From the NCBI RefSeq assembly GCF_013179805.1, contig NZ_SRRZ01000014.1, positions 19,796 to 83,795 on the forward strand: DNA of 64,000 nt, given 5' to 3'. The notes under the pieces were generated by a model. It made no database searches and had not been told where the DNA came from. It saw only the letters and a list, made by a program, of their open reading frames with translations. The position numbers and the translations under genes are program-made. Shown here in pieces: positions 6,892-15,159 of this stretch. Numbering within the stretch: the stretch's first letter is position 1; the number at the start of each line of letters is the position of its first letter. This DNA comes from Microcoleus asticus IPMA8. GTDB lineage: Bacteria; Cyanobacteriota; Cyanobacteriia; Cyanobacteriales; Microcoleaceae.

Positions 6892-7740
6892 TTAAAGCAG
6901 CCGCCGCGCTTGTAAAATCTGTTGTTGCCATTGCTCAAAAGTCTCTATATTTGAGTTACCATCTTTCTCAACGATCGCCCTTATTTGCTCCATAAGCTCG
7001 ATCGCCAGCGGTACGCCAAGCTGCAATTGCTCCAAAACCTCCCGTTGGGCAAAAACGGTTTCCGGTGTTCCTTCTAAAATCAGTTGTCCTCGATCCATTA
7101 CAAACGCCCAATCAGCCCAGCGGTAGATGAAATCGAGGTCGTGACTTGCTAAAAGGATCGTGGTTCCGGCGCTGTGAATTTGTTGGAGTAAACCGATCAG
7201 TTGTCGGATGTGACGCGGGTCGAGATAGGCGGTAGGTTCATCTAGCAGCAGCAGTTTGGGCTTGAGAACCATGATATCGGCGATCGACACCCGCTTTTTC
7301 TGCCCCAAACTGAGATTGTGAATTGGTTCGCGGGCGAGTTCGCTTAGATCGAATTGCTCGATCGCCTGCTGCACCTGTTGAGCTATTTCGGATTCTCTCA
7401 AACCTAAATTGTACAATCCGTAGGAGATATCTTCTTCTACCGTCGAAGCTACTAATTGATGTTCGGGATTTTGAAAGACGAGTCCGATTTGTTGGCGCAG
7501 TTGCATCAAAGATTTGCGATCGTAGCGGAATGGTTCACCTTGCCAGCGAATGAAGCCCTGTTGCGGTTGATATAAGCCATTTGCTAACAGGAAAAAGGTA
7601 GTTTTGCCGCAGCCGTTTTGACCGATCAGCCCGCAGCGTTTCCCGGCGGGGACTTTGAGGTTTAAACCCTGAATTGCCACTCGCGAACCGCAGGGATATG
7701 AGTAGGAAGTGCGATCGAATTCGAGAATCCATTCAGACAT
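6892..7740 (-). CDS. cbiO: CbiO, ATPase of the cobalt ECF-type transporter
   Basis: The product has 282 residues with a complete ABC set: Walker A GQNGCGKTT (40-48), Q-loop Gln90, signature LSLGQ (143-147), Walker B LLLLDEP (163-169) and switch His200. It is the energising subunit that works with CbiQ and the substrate-binding CbiMN. Those genes lie about 5 kb away (11981-13875) on the same strand instead of next to it. The genes directly upstream are a methyltransferase and a hypothetical gene behind a cobalamin riboswitch (9318-9440), so cbiO may be read from that leader, although 115 bp with palindromic repeats separates it from the methyltransferase. Cobalt is the likely ion because of the riboswitches; nickel cannot be excluded from the protein alone. 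Confidence 0.88.
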   Translation of the reverse strand: MSEWILEFDRTSYSYPCGSRVAIQGLNLKVPAGKRCGLIGQNGCGKTTFFLLANGLYQPQQGFIRWQGEPFRYDRKSLMQLRQQIGLVFQNPEHQLVASTVEEDISYGLYNLGLRESEIAQQVQQAIEQFDLSELAREPIHNLSLGQKKRVSIADIMVLKPKLLLLDEPTAYLDPRHIRQLIGLLQQIHSAGTTILLASHDLDFIYRWADWAFVMDRGQLILEGTPETVFAQREVLEQLQLGVPLAIELMEQIRAIVEKDGNSNIETFEQWQQQILQARRLL

Positions 7741-7770
7741 ATTCGTTATTTTTTACTTTTTATAGCCTTG

Positions 7771-7815
7771 TTCCCAGGCTCTGCCTGGGAATAAATACCG
7801 GGAGGCTCTGCCTCC
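7771..7815. repeat. Pair of short palindromes between cbiO and the methyltransferase
   Basis: TTCCCAGGCTCTGCCTGGGAA (7771-7791) and GGAGGCTCTGCCTCC (7801-7815) are perfect or near-perfect inverted repeats of a REP-like kind. They could act as a weak terminator or mRNA-end stem between the two genes. Confidence 0.65.
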
Positions 7816-7855
7816 AATTACCGATTACCGATTACAAATTTTCATTGTATTTGTG

Positions 7856-8722
7856 TCAGTTTTCATCTGTTTTTGACAACTGCCACAGTTGAATTTCATA
7901 ACAAAGATGTTGCTCAAAAAGTTGGCTGGCCTCCAATCCTTCAATAACCAGCTTCTTGAACCAGCGACGAAATATCCAGCGCAGGAATTTGTGAACGGGC
8001 GGAACTGCGATCGCAATTAAATCTGCAACATAGATCATCGTATTCAGTCCATATCTGCGGAAAGTATCGACATACAAATCGATTGTCGGTACAATATGAG
8101 CGGAAATATCCTCAGTTTTGACTAAAGTGAATCCAGCCTGCTTTAATGCTGCATGAAGTTCCGTAACAACATGACAATTAGAGAACATTCCCTCTTTATA
8201 ATTAGCATCAGAACGCAGCATATCGGCAAGCAGCACGTAGCCACCCTGATTGAGGATTTTGGCGGCACCATTAGCAATATCAACAGCCGACATATACTGG
8301 CTACTTTCGCTAAAGAGAATAAGATCGTAGAAATGGGTTGCTTTGAAGTCTTCAAACCTCGTGAGGTGGAAGATTGCCCGATCGCCCGTACACTTAAGAA
8401 ATCGCTGTTGTTGGAACGGATCGGGTGCGAGCCCTTCCACTGCAAAACCTCGATCGAGCAAATAAGCCGCATTTCCGCCAATCCCGCAGCCCACATCCAG
8501 TATCGTATGAGTGCCTTTGGGGATCGCATCCAACAGTTTTACAGTATAAGCTTGCTGAGCGATGCGCAATCGGGCGATCGTTAGTTCGTCAGCGGGCACA
8601 GGTAGGGTTTCCCAATAGCCGTAGTGAAGGTAGGGCGAATCTGTCAGGCCCAAATAGTAATTAAGCGCTGCATTTTGGTAGCGAGTTACCTTGGAAATTT
8701 CGATTGATTTTGGCTTCGACAT
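7856..8722 (-). CDS. Class I SAM-dependent methyltransferase
   Basis: The product has 288 residues. Motif I is TILDVGCGIGG (73-83), and the Rossmann order continues with the acidic loop and a post-I segment (DLILFSESSQYM) and GGYVLLADM. The overall pattern recalls small-molecule methyltransferases of the tocopherol/sterol type, but the substrate cannot be read from sequence. The C-terminal third contains a basic, aromatic-rich helix (HKFLRWIFRRWFKKL) that may touch membranes. The gene starts 19 bp after the end of the 166-residue hypothetical gene, so the two are probably cotranscribed behind the cobalamin riboswitch at 9318-9440. A link to corrinoid metabolism is possible but rests on context only. 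Confidence 0.8.
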   Translation of the reverse strand: MSKPKSIEISKVTRYQNAALNYYLGLTDSPYLHYGYWETLPVPADELTIARLRIAQQAYTVKLLDAIPKGTHTILDVGCGIGGNAAYLLDRGFAVEGLAPDPFQQQRFLKCTGDRAIFHLTRFEDFKATHFYDLILFSESSQYMSAVDIANGAAKILNQGGYVLLADMLRSDANYKEGMFSNCHVVTELHAALKQAGFTLVKTEDISAHIVPTIDLYVDTFRRYGLNTMIYVADLIAIAVPPVHKFLRWIFRRWFKKLVIEGLEASQLFEQHLCYEIQLWQLSKTDEN

Positions 8723-8741
8723 TCGGAAAATTTAGTAAGTT

Positions 8742-9242
8742 TTAGGATTTCGGGCAGAGTTGAAATTCTTCCCAGCGCTTGCATACTTGTTCATAGCACT
8801 CAACAGGAGAAATTGCCAATTTTTGCAACAAATTGATATCAATCTGACCGTTGGCGATCGACAAAAATATAATTGCTTCCTTGGGTTCGTAGCTAGCAAT
8901 GATTTGGAGCAGATTTGAAACAGTATTTTCCTCTACTTCTAGTTGTTGCAAATAAGCAGTTGCGTACAATTGGGAAATAAATTGCAGATCGTACTTTATA
9001 GTATCTACACTCCAATTCACAGAGCCGTTAATGGGAGTATTGATTTTGCAAGCAACCAAGCCTCGCCCTCGATGCAAAAAGCCATTCCAAGCAGTATGTC
9101 CGATCGACAAAATATTCTGGTGAATAAACAAGTTTTGCCAGTAGCCAAAACTACCCTGCCAAACACTATCTTCGATTCGCATTTTTTTTAGTTTCCCGCT
9201 GCCTATAATTTCGTTATTGTCGATGATCGGCAAACGGATCAC
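8742..9242 (-). CDS. Hypothetical protein, 166 residues, behind a cobalamin riboswitch
   Basis: I do not recognise the family. The start is uncertain: a GTG at 9242 (MIRLPIIDNN) has no clear ribosome binding site and an in-frame stop lies four codons upstream; an ATG 20 codons later (MRIEDSVWQG) is an alternative. The sequence is soluble, mixed alpha/beta, with an aromatic N-terminal half (VWQGSFGYWQNLFIH) and a helical C-terminal half. It is the first gene after the B12 riboswitch at 9318-9440 and stands directly before a methyltransferase, so cobalamin-repressed expression is expected. A B12-related role is an inference from position. Confidence 0.6.
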   Translation of the reverse strand: MIRLPIIDNNEIIGSGKLKKMRIEDSVWQGSFGYWQNLFIHQNILSIGHTAWNGFLHRGRGLVACKINTPINGSVNWSVDTIKYDLQFISQLYATAYLQQLEVEENTVSNLLQIIASYEPKEAIIFLSIANGQIDINLLQKLAISPVECYEQVCKRWEEFQLCPKS

Positions 9243-9282
9243 AACAGCAGATTATTTGTAAAAATATTGAACTCACCATCAT
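9214..9282 (-). CDS. Possible 22-residue leader peptide after the B12 riboswitch
   Basis: GAGGT stands four bases before ATG ATG GTG; the frame reads MMVSSIFLQIICCCDPFADH plus RQ and stop. The preceding bases, CATCTGCGAGGT, are shared with the cbiM leader at 13880-13891, where they hold the cbiM ribosome binding site. This frame overlaps the GTG start of the 166-residue gene, so translational coupling is possible. It may equally be the relic of a duplicated leader whose gene was replaced. Confidence 0.3.
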   Translation of the reverse strand: MMVSSIFLQIICCCDPFADHRQ

Positions 9283-9317
9283 CCATACCTCGCAGATGAA
9301 AAACAACAGGTAAACAA

Positions 9318-9440
9318 ATCGGCGGGCATCCTGACTCAGAGATGCAATGATCTCATTACAGTTGCGGGACAGCGCCGGATTCGCACCGAACTTTCCCCCT
9401 TGCGTCTGATGTGTGTTGTTCATCAGAGCCGATCGATATA
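9318..9440 (-). promoter_or_regulatory. Cobalamin riboswitch, copy 1
   Basis: Read on the minus strand, the B12-box core is present: GGTGCGAATCCGGCGCTGTC, then CCCGCAACTGTAATG, and the closing GAGTCAGGATGCCCGCCG. It lies about 75-200 bases upstream of the 166-residue hypothetical gene, the methyltransferase and cbiO. The second copy at 13912-14035 shares the core and part of the 3' flank. B12 riboswitches repress translation or transcription when adenosylcobalamin binds. Confidence 0.93.
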
Positions 9441-9486
9441 CGGGGATATTACCACTATTTGGGATATTTGACAAAAAACTGTCTGC

Positions 9487-10065
9487 CTATTCACCAAACT
9501 CAATATTTTCATACAAATCCGCCAGCGAAATCTCCACAGGAATAGAGGTTAAAGTCAGCCGATCGCCCATACAGCTATATTCCGAAAAAATCCACTTATT
9601 CGCATCAGTTTTAGAATATTGCTCCACCCGTAGCCGATATTGATCGATTAATAAATACTCCTGAAAACTAGGAATACTGCGATAGGCAGCAAACTTTTCA
9701 TCGCGGTCATAAGCTTTAGTACCTTTAGACAGCACCTCAGCAATCAGGAGAGGATTGGTAATTGTATCCGTCCGTCCAGATTGCAGCTCGATCGGTTTCG
9801 CAACCACCATCACATCCGGGTAAGTATAATTATTAAGCTGGGGAATCCACAGCCGCTGATCCGAACTAAAAGTCCGATATGGTTTCCCTTTTAACGCCAG
9901 TTTCAGCGCAACAACTAAATTAGTGGTAATTTCATTGTGATCCGGTGTGCCGCCAGCCATCAGAACAATCTCCCCATTGATAAATTCATGCCGATCCTGA
10001 GAATTGATTTCCAATTCTAGATATTCCTCAGCCGTGTAGGTTTTGGTTTCAACTGGCGCGATCAT
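9487..10065 (-). CDS. Uma2-family (DUF820) putative restriction endonuclease
   Basis: The product has 192 residues, from an ATG preceded by AAAGGAGAG. It shows the DUF820 pattern of a PD-(D/E)XK fold: TAEEYLELE, HEFINGEIVLMAG, then the core YPDVMVVAKP and PLLIAEVLSKGT, followed by KFAAYRSIPSFQEYLLID. Such genes occur in large numbers in cyanobacteria, and their function is unknown; nuclease activity is predicted from the fold only. It stands alone between the riboswitch and the ABC binding-protein gene. Three further family members lie at 14219, 20536 and 21201. Confidence 0.85.
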   Translation of the reverse strand: MIAPVETKTYTAEEYLELEINSQDRHEFINGEIVLMAGGTPDHNEITTNLVVALKLALKGKPYRTFSSDQRLWIPQLNNYTYPDVMVVAKPIELQSGRTDTITNPLLIAEVLSKGTKAYDRDEKFAAYRSIPSFQEYLLIDQYRLRVEQYSKTDANKWIFSEYSCMGDRLTLTSIPVEISLADLYENIEFGE

Positions 10066-10146
10066 AAACAACGCTCTCCTTTAATCTACTCATTTCATTT
10101 TATCTTAAAAATTTGGCTTCACCAGAAAAGTATATTTTAATCATGC

Positions 10147-10225
10147 TAAGAAACAGGCAAGATGCCTGTTCCACAAAGAGGGAATTTTATTGTGGGGCGG
10201 ACAGGATGCCCGTCCCTGAAAGGCT
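10147..10225. repeat. REP-like palindromic repeat (AAGATGCC/GGCATCTT family)
   Basis: GGCAAGATGCCTGTTCCACAA is followed, after a short A/T spacer, by TTGTGGGGCGG and a GATGCCCGTCCC tail. The same kind of element occurs at 31665-31735 and 39480-39562. Confidence 0.65.
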
Positions 10226-10269
10226 GATTGAGAATGTGCAAGATGTGAGTCCGATCGCACTTAAAAAAC

Positions 10270-11682
10270 TTACCGCAGCGGGACAAAGTTATAGCCAGTG
10301 CTTCCTCCTTGTTTAACTTGCACTAAAATCGGCTTACCCGCCCGATCGCCCGTGGGCAAAAACTTCACATCATCGCTTGCTCCCGGTGTCGAAAAACTCG
10401 TATTTCTGAGTGCTTGTTGCAACCCTTCCCGCGTATTACTTTGCCGCAAGCCAGCGATGACAGCTTGAGTCGCATCAAAACTCGTTGCTGTTCGCCAATT
10501 CACAATTCCTCCCCAACGCTGGCGGGAATTTTCTGGGAAACGGCTACCGGGATTAGTTTCAGGATGCCAGGGAACAGGCAATACTAAGCCGTTAACGTCG
10601 CTTTGTCCGTCTTTTAATGTTTGAATGGTGTACATTGTGGTGCTGCCGTAGAGTGGCAATTTGCCTCGATTGATGCGAGCCAGAGAAATCGCACGGTCAA
10701 TGCGATCGACGTGGGGTGCTACCATCAATCCTTGTGCACCTTTGCTGACAGCATCGGCGATCGCACTTTCGGGATTAAAAGAAGGGATTGAAAAGTCGCA
10801 AACAGTCGGAACTAATTTGCCTCCAGCAGCAGTAAGAGAGGCCACAAATTCATCTTTAAAGGAGATGTTATCGGGTGCTTGGGAGTCGTAACAAATGGCA
10901 ATATTAGTTTTGCCTGCTGTTTTGACTGCATATTCTGCTAAAGGAGCTGCCATTAAGCTAATATTGGGTACTGTCCGAAATATGTAGCTGCCAAAACCTG
11001 ATAGATTATTAGCCAAGCTCGTCGGTGTCACCATTACCAGTTTTTCTTGCTGATATATCGGAGCAGCTTCGAGAGATGCGTTGCTAGCATTGTGTCCAAT
11101 TACTGCTAGTATATTCTGATCTTTTGTCAATGTCTTTGCAACCTCTCTGACCACTTCTGGACTGTTGTCATCGTTGACTATTTCTACTTGGAGTTCTGCG
11201 CCGTTGATGCCACCGCTAGTATTAATTTCATCCTGAGCTTGGGCAACACCTCGAAGGATTTCTTGGGCGACATTGGGGTTGCTACCAATGGGGACGCTGA
11301 CAGCAATTTTTAAGGAAGAACCATTGCTGGCTCGGGCATTATTGAAATAGATCACGGTTTCCGGGTCGTTGCGATTTTGTTGCAGCGATTTCTGAAAATA
11401 TTCGGCGGCAGATTGGTAATTTCCATCAGCAAAAGCTTGAACTCCTGCTTGTTTTGCTGCTGTTGTTTGGGATGTCACCAATATCCGATTTCCTAAACTG
11501 ATGCGATTTGCGATCGCTCCCGATGCGCTCGTTGCCGATGTAGATGTAGATATAGGTGTATTTGAAGTTTTGGCATTCAATAAACCGGGAAGGAACTTGT
11601 ATGCGCCAAACCCAATTAAGCCGATGGCAATAATAAAAACAATGGGCGGTGGGGTGTTTTTTTTGTTAGTATCTTGATACAT
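10270..11682 (-). CDS. ABC transporter substrate-binding protein with TPR segment (Leu/Ile/Val type)
   Basis: The product has 470 residues. A single membrane segment lies at about 14-31 after a short polar start, so the protein is anchored with its body outside the cytoplasm. A TPR-like repeat follows (GVQAFADGNYQSAAEYFQKS, about 78-110). The remainder is a periplasmic binding domain of the branched-chain amino-acid family (IAVSVPIGSNPNVAQEILRG, INGAELQVEIVND, AVIGHNASNASLEAAPIY). No permease or ATPase genes stand nearby, so it may be a sensor or serve a transporter encoded elsewhere. The TPR-ligand-binding combination is unusual for a simple transporter subunit. It separates the two halves of the cobalt transporter. 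Confidence 0.8.
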   Translation of the reverse strand: MYQDTNKKNTPPPIVFIIAIGLIGFGAYKFLPGLLNAKTSNTPISTSTSATSASGAIANRISLGNRILVTSQTTAAKQAGVQAFADGNYQSAAEYFQKSLQQNRNDPETVIYFNNARASNGSSLKIAVSVPIGSNPNVAQEILRGVAQAQDEINTSGGINGAELQVEIVNDDNSPEVVREVAKTLTKDQNILAVIGHNASNASLEAAPIYQQEKLVMVTPTSLANNLSGFGSYIFRTVPNISLMAAPLAEYAVKTAGKTNIAICYDSQAPDNISFKDEFVASLTAAGGKLVPTVCDFSIPSFNPESAIADAVSKGAQGLMVAPHVDRIDRAISLARINRGKLPLYGSTTMYTIQTLKDGQSDVNGLVLPVPWHPETNPGSRFPENSRQRWGGIVNWRTATSFDATQAVIAGLRQSNTREGLQQALRNTSFSTPGASDDVKFLPTGDRAGKPILVQVKQGGSTGYNFVPLR

Positions 11683-11863
11683 GATTTTTTTTTCGGTATT
11701 TTGATACTGTAATTATTCATTAAATTACTGTTCACGTCAATTCATATAATTCATTAATTAAGTTCATAAAAGTCATATTTGTAATAGCTGTTGCAGGAAG
11801 TGCGATCGCCCTTATTCAAATCTAGCCCGCTAAACTAACGATAATACGAGAATTATCAACTAT

Positions 11864-11970
11864 AGGACTTACCCACCGGCGATCGGAAACCGGGTTTTCT
11901 ACTGAATCTGCGATGCTCTAAAAAGTATTTTCGTAAAAAACCCGGTTTCTGGGACCTCATGCTAAGTCCC
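11864..11970. repeat. Inverted-repeat element, copy 2 (CCGGGTTT family)
   Basis: It has the outer ends AGGACTTA and TAAGTCC, and the inner pair GAAACCGGGTTTT and AAAAAACCCGGTTTC; the middle contains CTGAATCTGCG and GTATTTTCG as in copy 1. It lies just beyond the end of cbiQ, where it could serve as a terminator. The rest of 11683-11863 shows no gene. Confidence 0.75.
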
Positions 11971-11980
11971 AAGAATAAAT

Positions 11981-12781
11981 TTAGCGTTGAAATACTGCGC
12001 TTAAAATGGTTAAAACCGTGCAACCAAACACGGCTTCCAATGTATATCTTCGCGAAGGTTTATAAGGGGAAGAATGCCAAACGCGCAGTTCTCCATTAAA
12101 GCCGCGCGAGGCTAAACTCAAGGAAACTTGACGGTAGTTTTCCAAAGTTCGCTGAAGCAATTGCCCGATTAAAATGCCTAAACTACGCATTCCCAGTTTC
12201 CAAGTGCGATAGCCGCAGCGGGAGTTTTGGGCTATCCAAAGTTCATCGGCGATCGCCAATAAGCTAAAAATAAACCGATACATTAGTAATAGCAGTTCTG
12301 TGACTAACTCTGGACAGCGTAATTGTCTGAGAATCTGCAAAATTTCGGTAAATGGAACCGTCAAGAGGATGAAATACATACAGCTTGTCGATGCGAAGGC
12401 GCGGGCAAATAGCAAGCTCACTTGGTATATCCCAGTGCGGCTCACATAGAGATAAAAAGTGCCGGTGCTAATGCCCCAACCTTGCCAAATATCCCACTGA
12501 ATTGCGGGGATACGATCGCCCGCAACCGCACCCATTGCCAAAGCAGGCAAACTTGTCAGCAAAAACATCAACGGTAGCGACAGCAACCGCAGGTAAAGTT
12601 TCCCCGGAATGCCTGCATAGACGACGATCCAGACGGCTAACCAAAGGGCGATCGAGAATTGGACGATCGCCCCAGAAACCAGAGACAGAATTAAAAGGGC
12701 GATCGCAAAGGATAATTTGTGGGTTGGCGGCAACCCGCGCAAGCGATTTGTATAAGCCAGACTGTCAATCTGATGGTTCAT
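11981..12781 (-). CDS. cbiQ: CbiQ, transmembrane subunit of the cobalt ECF transporter
   Basis: The product has 266 residues with five or so hydrophobic segments (for example LSFAIALLILSLVSGAIVQF and LYLRLLSLPLMFLLTSLPAL). The family's cytoplasmic Ala-Arg-Gly-type coupling motif is seen as SLASRGFNG near the C-terminus. It links CbiO to the substrate-binding CbiMN. The gene begins 8 bp after the end of cbiN, in the order cbiM-cbiN-cbiQ. cbiO, which normally follows, is missing here and lies at 6892-7740. Expression should depend on the B12 riboswitch upstream of cbiM. Confidence 0.9.
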   Translation of the reverse strand: MNHQIDSLAYTNRLRGLPPTHKLSFAIALLILSLVSGAIVQFSIALWLAVWIVVYAGIPGKLYLRLLSLPLMFLLTSLPALAMGAVAGDRIPAIQWDIWQGWGISTGTFYLYVSRTGIYQVSLLFARAFASTSCMYFILLTVPFTEILQILRQLRCPELVTELLLLMYRFIFSLLAIADELWIAQNSRCGYRTWKLGMRSLGILIGQLLQRTLENYRQVSLSLASRGFNGELRVWHSSPYKPSRRYTLEAVFGCTVLTILSAVFQR

Positions 12782-12789
12782 TCCGACGG

Positions 12790-13110
12790 CTATTCATCAT
12801 CAGATTTTTGTCGCTGCGATCGCCCCTTGTACAGCCCGACCGCGTAGCCAATTACGCCCGCTCCTAGCGCCGCTTGAGTCGCAAACAGCAAACTTTCAAT
12901 TTCTCCGCTAGCAGGCTCAAAAAAGTGGTTAAACCAAGGTTGATAGTCCGGTTGAATTTCCGTAATCGCTTTCTCAGCTTCCCCATCCGCTCCGCCGTAT
13001 TCACCCCGGACAAAAACTAGGGGAATAACGGCAAGCGCGATAACAGCAATTACCAACATCCAATTTTGTTGTGAAGTAGCTTGCTGATTTCTTGTGTTTT
13101 TTTGACTCAT
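12790..13110 (-). CDS. cbiN: CbiN, accessory membrane subunit
   Basis: The product has 106 residues with two membrane segments (WMLVIAVIALAVIPLVF and LLFATQAALGAGVIGYAVGL) enclosing an extracytoplasmic acidic loop with the family motif GADGEAEKAI, followed by PWF. CbiN assists metal loading of CbiM. It sits three bases after cbiM and eight before cbiQ, a tight operon. The N-terminal extension of about 15 polar residues (MSQKNTRNQQATSQ) is longer than in the short enterobacterial protein. Confidence 0.92.
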   Translation of the reverse strand: MSQKNTRNQQATSQQNWMLVIAVIALAVIPLVFVRGEYGGADGEAEKAITEIQPDYQPWFNHFFEPASGEIESLLFATQAALGAGVIGYAVGLYKGRSQRQKSDDE

Positions 13111-13113
13111 GGC

Positions 13114-13875
13114 TTATGACTCCTGTCTCATCAATAACTTGAGAGTTTCTAGCTCTTGCTGCCCGTAAGAATGCAGCCAATTCCAGACCAATACAGTCAG
13201 CAATCCCTCGCTAATCGCCAGGGGTACTTGAGTGATAGCAAATATGCCAGCAAACTTGAGAAACGAAGCCATAAAACCGCCGCTTGCTGCCGGGAAAGCT
13301 AATGCTAATTGAATCGAAGTCGTCACATAAGTCAGCAAATCTGCCAAAGCCGCCGCACAAAAAATTGCCGCACGCTGGCTACCAGTTCGCAACAGCAATT
13401 GATAGATAAAATAGGCAGCGAAAGGGCCGACAATCGCCATCGAAAACATATTCGCTCCCAGCGTTGTCAGCCCGCCGTGAGCTAACAGTAACGTTTGAAA
13501 CAACAGGACTAAAGCCCCCAGTACCGCCATCACCGAAGGGCCGAACAAAATTGCACCCAAACCCGTACCTGTCGGGTGAGAACAACTCCCCGTTACCGAT
13601 GGAATTTTTAAAGCAGAAAGTACAAAAGTAAACGCACCCGCCAAAGCTAGCAATAGTTTAAGTTCTGGGTGTTCTTTTGTAATGCGAGTAATTGAGCGCA
13701 AACCTACTGCAAAAAAAGGCAACGCCACCATCCACCAAAATGCCGCCCATTGCACCGGTAAAAAACCTTCCGAAATGTGCATAGCTGCGGCGGGCGTTGC
13801 CGAGGCCAGGACAATATAACAACTCAAGCCAGCCATCAATCCCAAGCTGACCAATTTCCGATTTCCGGTCTTCAC
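13114..13875 (-). CDS. cbiM: CbiM, substrate-binding membrane subunit of the cobalt transporter
   Basis: I place the start at the GTG at 13873-13875, preceded by GAGG at a good distance; the longer frame to 13923 would run into the riboswitch. The first 30 residues form a signal peptide ([20 protein letters not shown], then AAA) before MHISEGFLP, the conserved mature N-terminus whose Met-His chelates the metal. Several membrane segments follow, with the family motif [18 protein letters not shown]. It is first in cbiMNQ, directly behind B12 riboswitch copy 2, so uptake should be shut down by cobalamin. Cleavage by signal peptidase is needed to expose the metal-binding His and is predicted here. 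Confidence 0.92.
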   Translation of the reverse strand: MKTGNRKLVSLGLMAGLSCYIVLASATPAAAMHISEGFLPVQWAAFWWMVALPFFAVGLRSITRITKEHPELKLLLALAGAFTFVLSALKIPSVTGSCSHPTGTGLGAILFGPSVMAVLGALVLLFQTLLLAHGGLTTLGANMFSMAIVGPFAAYFIYQLLLRTGSQRAAIFCAAALADLLTYVTTSIQLALAFPAASGGFMASFLKFAGIFAITQVPLAISEGLLTVLVWNWLHSYGQQELETLKLLMRQES

Positions 13876-13911
13876 GCTGAACCTCGCAGATGAGACAATG
13901 TAAATTAACAC

Positions 13912-14035
<124 letters not shown>

Positions 14036-14218
14036 GGCTTAGTATAGTCGATCGCGTAAGTCTCAGCAAATCTTTTACAAAAATTACATCAGATTAACTA
14101 AGTCAAAATTACCTATCATCTTCTCTTCTCTTCCTTCGCGTCTTGGCGGTTCGTTCAATAAATACTATTGCCAAACAAATCAACGGTATAATATTAGTTA
14201 GTTTTGAGGAAAGCCGCA

Positions 14219-14917
14219 ATGTTACAGTACAACTTGCCGAGGAACTTGCCCTCCGCCGATGAACTACCAGACTCCGATGAAACACCTGTGGATAACGAAC
14301 TGCAAGAACTAATACCGGGATTGCTAAAAGCAATCTTGCTGATACTTTGGTCAGAGCGCATGGACTGGTTTTTTGGCATAGATATGGGTATCTATTATCA
14401 CCCCGATAAACCTGCCATTGTGCCAGATGCTTTCTTGAGTTTAGGTGTAGAAAGGTTTTATGATGAAGAATTGCGTCCCAGTTACGTGCTGTGGGATGAA
14501 AATGTTTTGCCGACTTTTGTGCTGGAAGTAGTTTCCCCAACTTATCGCAAGGAATACAGCACAAAGTTGGAGGAATATCAAGCTTTAGGCGTACTTTATT
14601 ACGTCATTTATTCTTCCCGCCGCCGCCGTAAACCCCGTTTGGAAGTACATAAGTTAGTCAATGGGAAGTATGAATTACAGCCAGGACAGCCAGTTTGGAT
14701 GCCAGAAATTGGTTTGGGGATTGGTTGTGAAAGGGGAAATTATTCTGGGGTGACAAGAGAGTGGTTGTATTGGTATGATGCCGATGGCAAACGTTATCTG
14801 ACTCCTGAAGAAAAGATAAAAGAATCAGCGCAGCGCGCCCAACAGGAATCGCAGCGCGCCGATCGACTAGCCAAGCGATTGCGAGAGTTGGGGATAGATC
14901 CTGATAATCTGAGCTGA
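14219..14917 (+). CDS. Uma2-family putative endonuclease, long form
   Basis: The product has 232 residues; AGGAAAG stands before the ATG (MLQYNLPRNLPSADELPDSD). This is the cyanobacterial subtype with a conserved N-terminus (LPDSDETPVDNELQELIPGL), the PD-(D/E)XK core (AIVPDAFLSLG, PTFVLEVVSPTYR, KLEEYQALGVLYYVIY) and a C-terminal heptad region with coiled-coil character (RAQQESQRADRLAKRLRELG). The C-terminal coil suggests oligomerisation. The biological role is unknown; related genes are dispersed singly in these genomes. The neighbours give no functional clue. Confidence 0.87.
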   Translation: MLQYNLPRNLPSADELPDSDETPVDNELQELIPGLLKAILLILWSERMDWFFGIDMGIYYHPDKPAIVPDAFLSLGVERFYDEELRPSYVLWDENVLPTFVLEVVSPTYRKEYSTKLEEYQALGVLYYVIYSSRRRRKPRLEVHKLVNGKYELQPGQPVWMPEIGLGIGCERGNYSGVTREWLYWYDADGKRYLTPEEKIKESAQRAQQESQRADRLAKRLRELGIDPDNLS

Positions 14918-14946
14918 TGGCAATCAAGAGCACCAGACTGACGGAC

Positions 14947-15035
14947 TCTGGACGCTTAAAAACCGGGTTTTTAAACCGAGATCGATCGTCCTCAACGGAG
15001 GATTTTCTGGAAAAAACCCGGTTTCTGCGTCCAGA
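14947..15035. repeat. Inverted-repeat element, copy 3 (CCGGGTTT family)
   Basis: The ends are a perfect 9-base inverted repeat (TCTGGACGC and GCGTCCAGA), and inside lie AAAAACCGGGTTTTT and AAAAAACCCGGTTT. It occupies the gap between the Uma2 gene and the FAD oxidoreductase. A 79-codon frame across it is not a convincing gene. Confidence 0.75.
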
Positions 15036-15159
15036 AATGTGTGAATATTTATCGCAAAAATCAGGAAAGATCGAGCTAGATCTGGGAAAAACAGAGAGTT
15101 GGACGGCAAACATTGAGATCCAGCTCGAAAAGATGAAAATCAGGAGAGGTTATTAAATA

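Noticed and set aside
9214..9474. An 86-codon frame through the cobalamin riboswitch
   Set aside because: The 5' two-thirds are the conserved aptamer, so it cannot be a normal gene; only the last 22 codons are listed as a possible leader.
14917..15156. A 79-codon open frame after the Uma2 gene
   Set aside because: It runs through inverted-repeat copy 3, its composition is that of the repeat, and it overlaps the Uma2 stop; no family resemblance.
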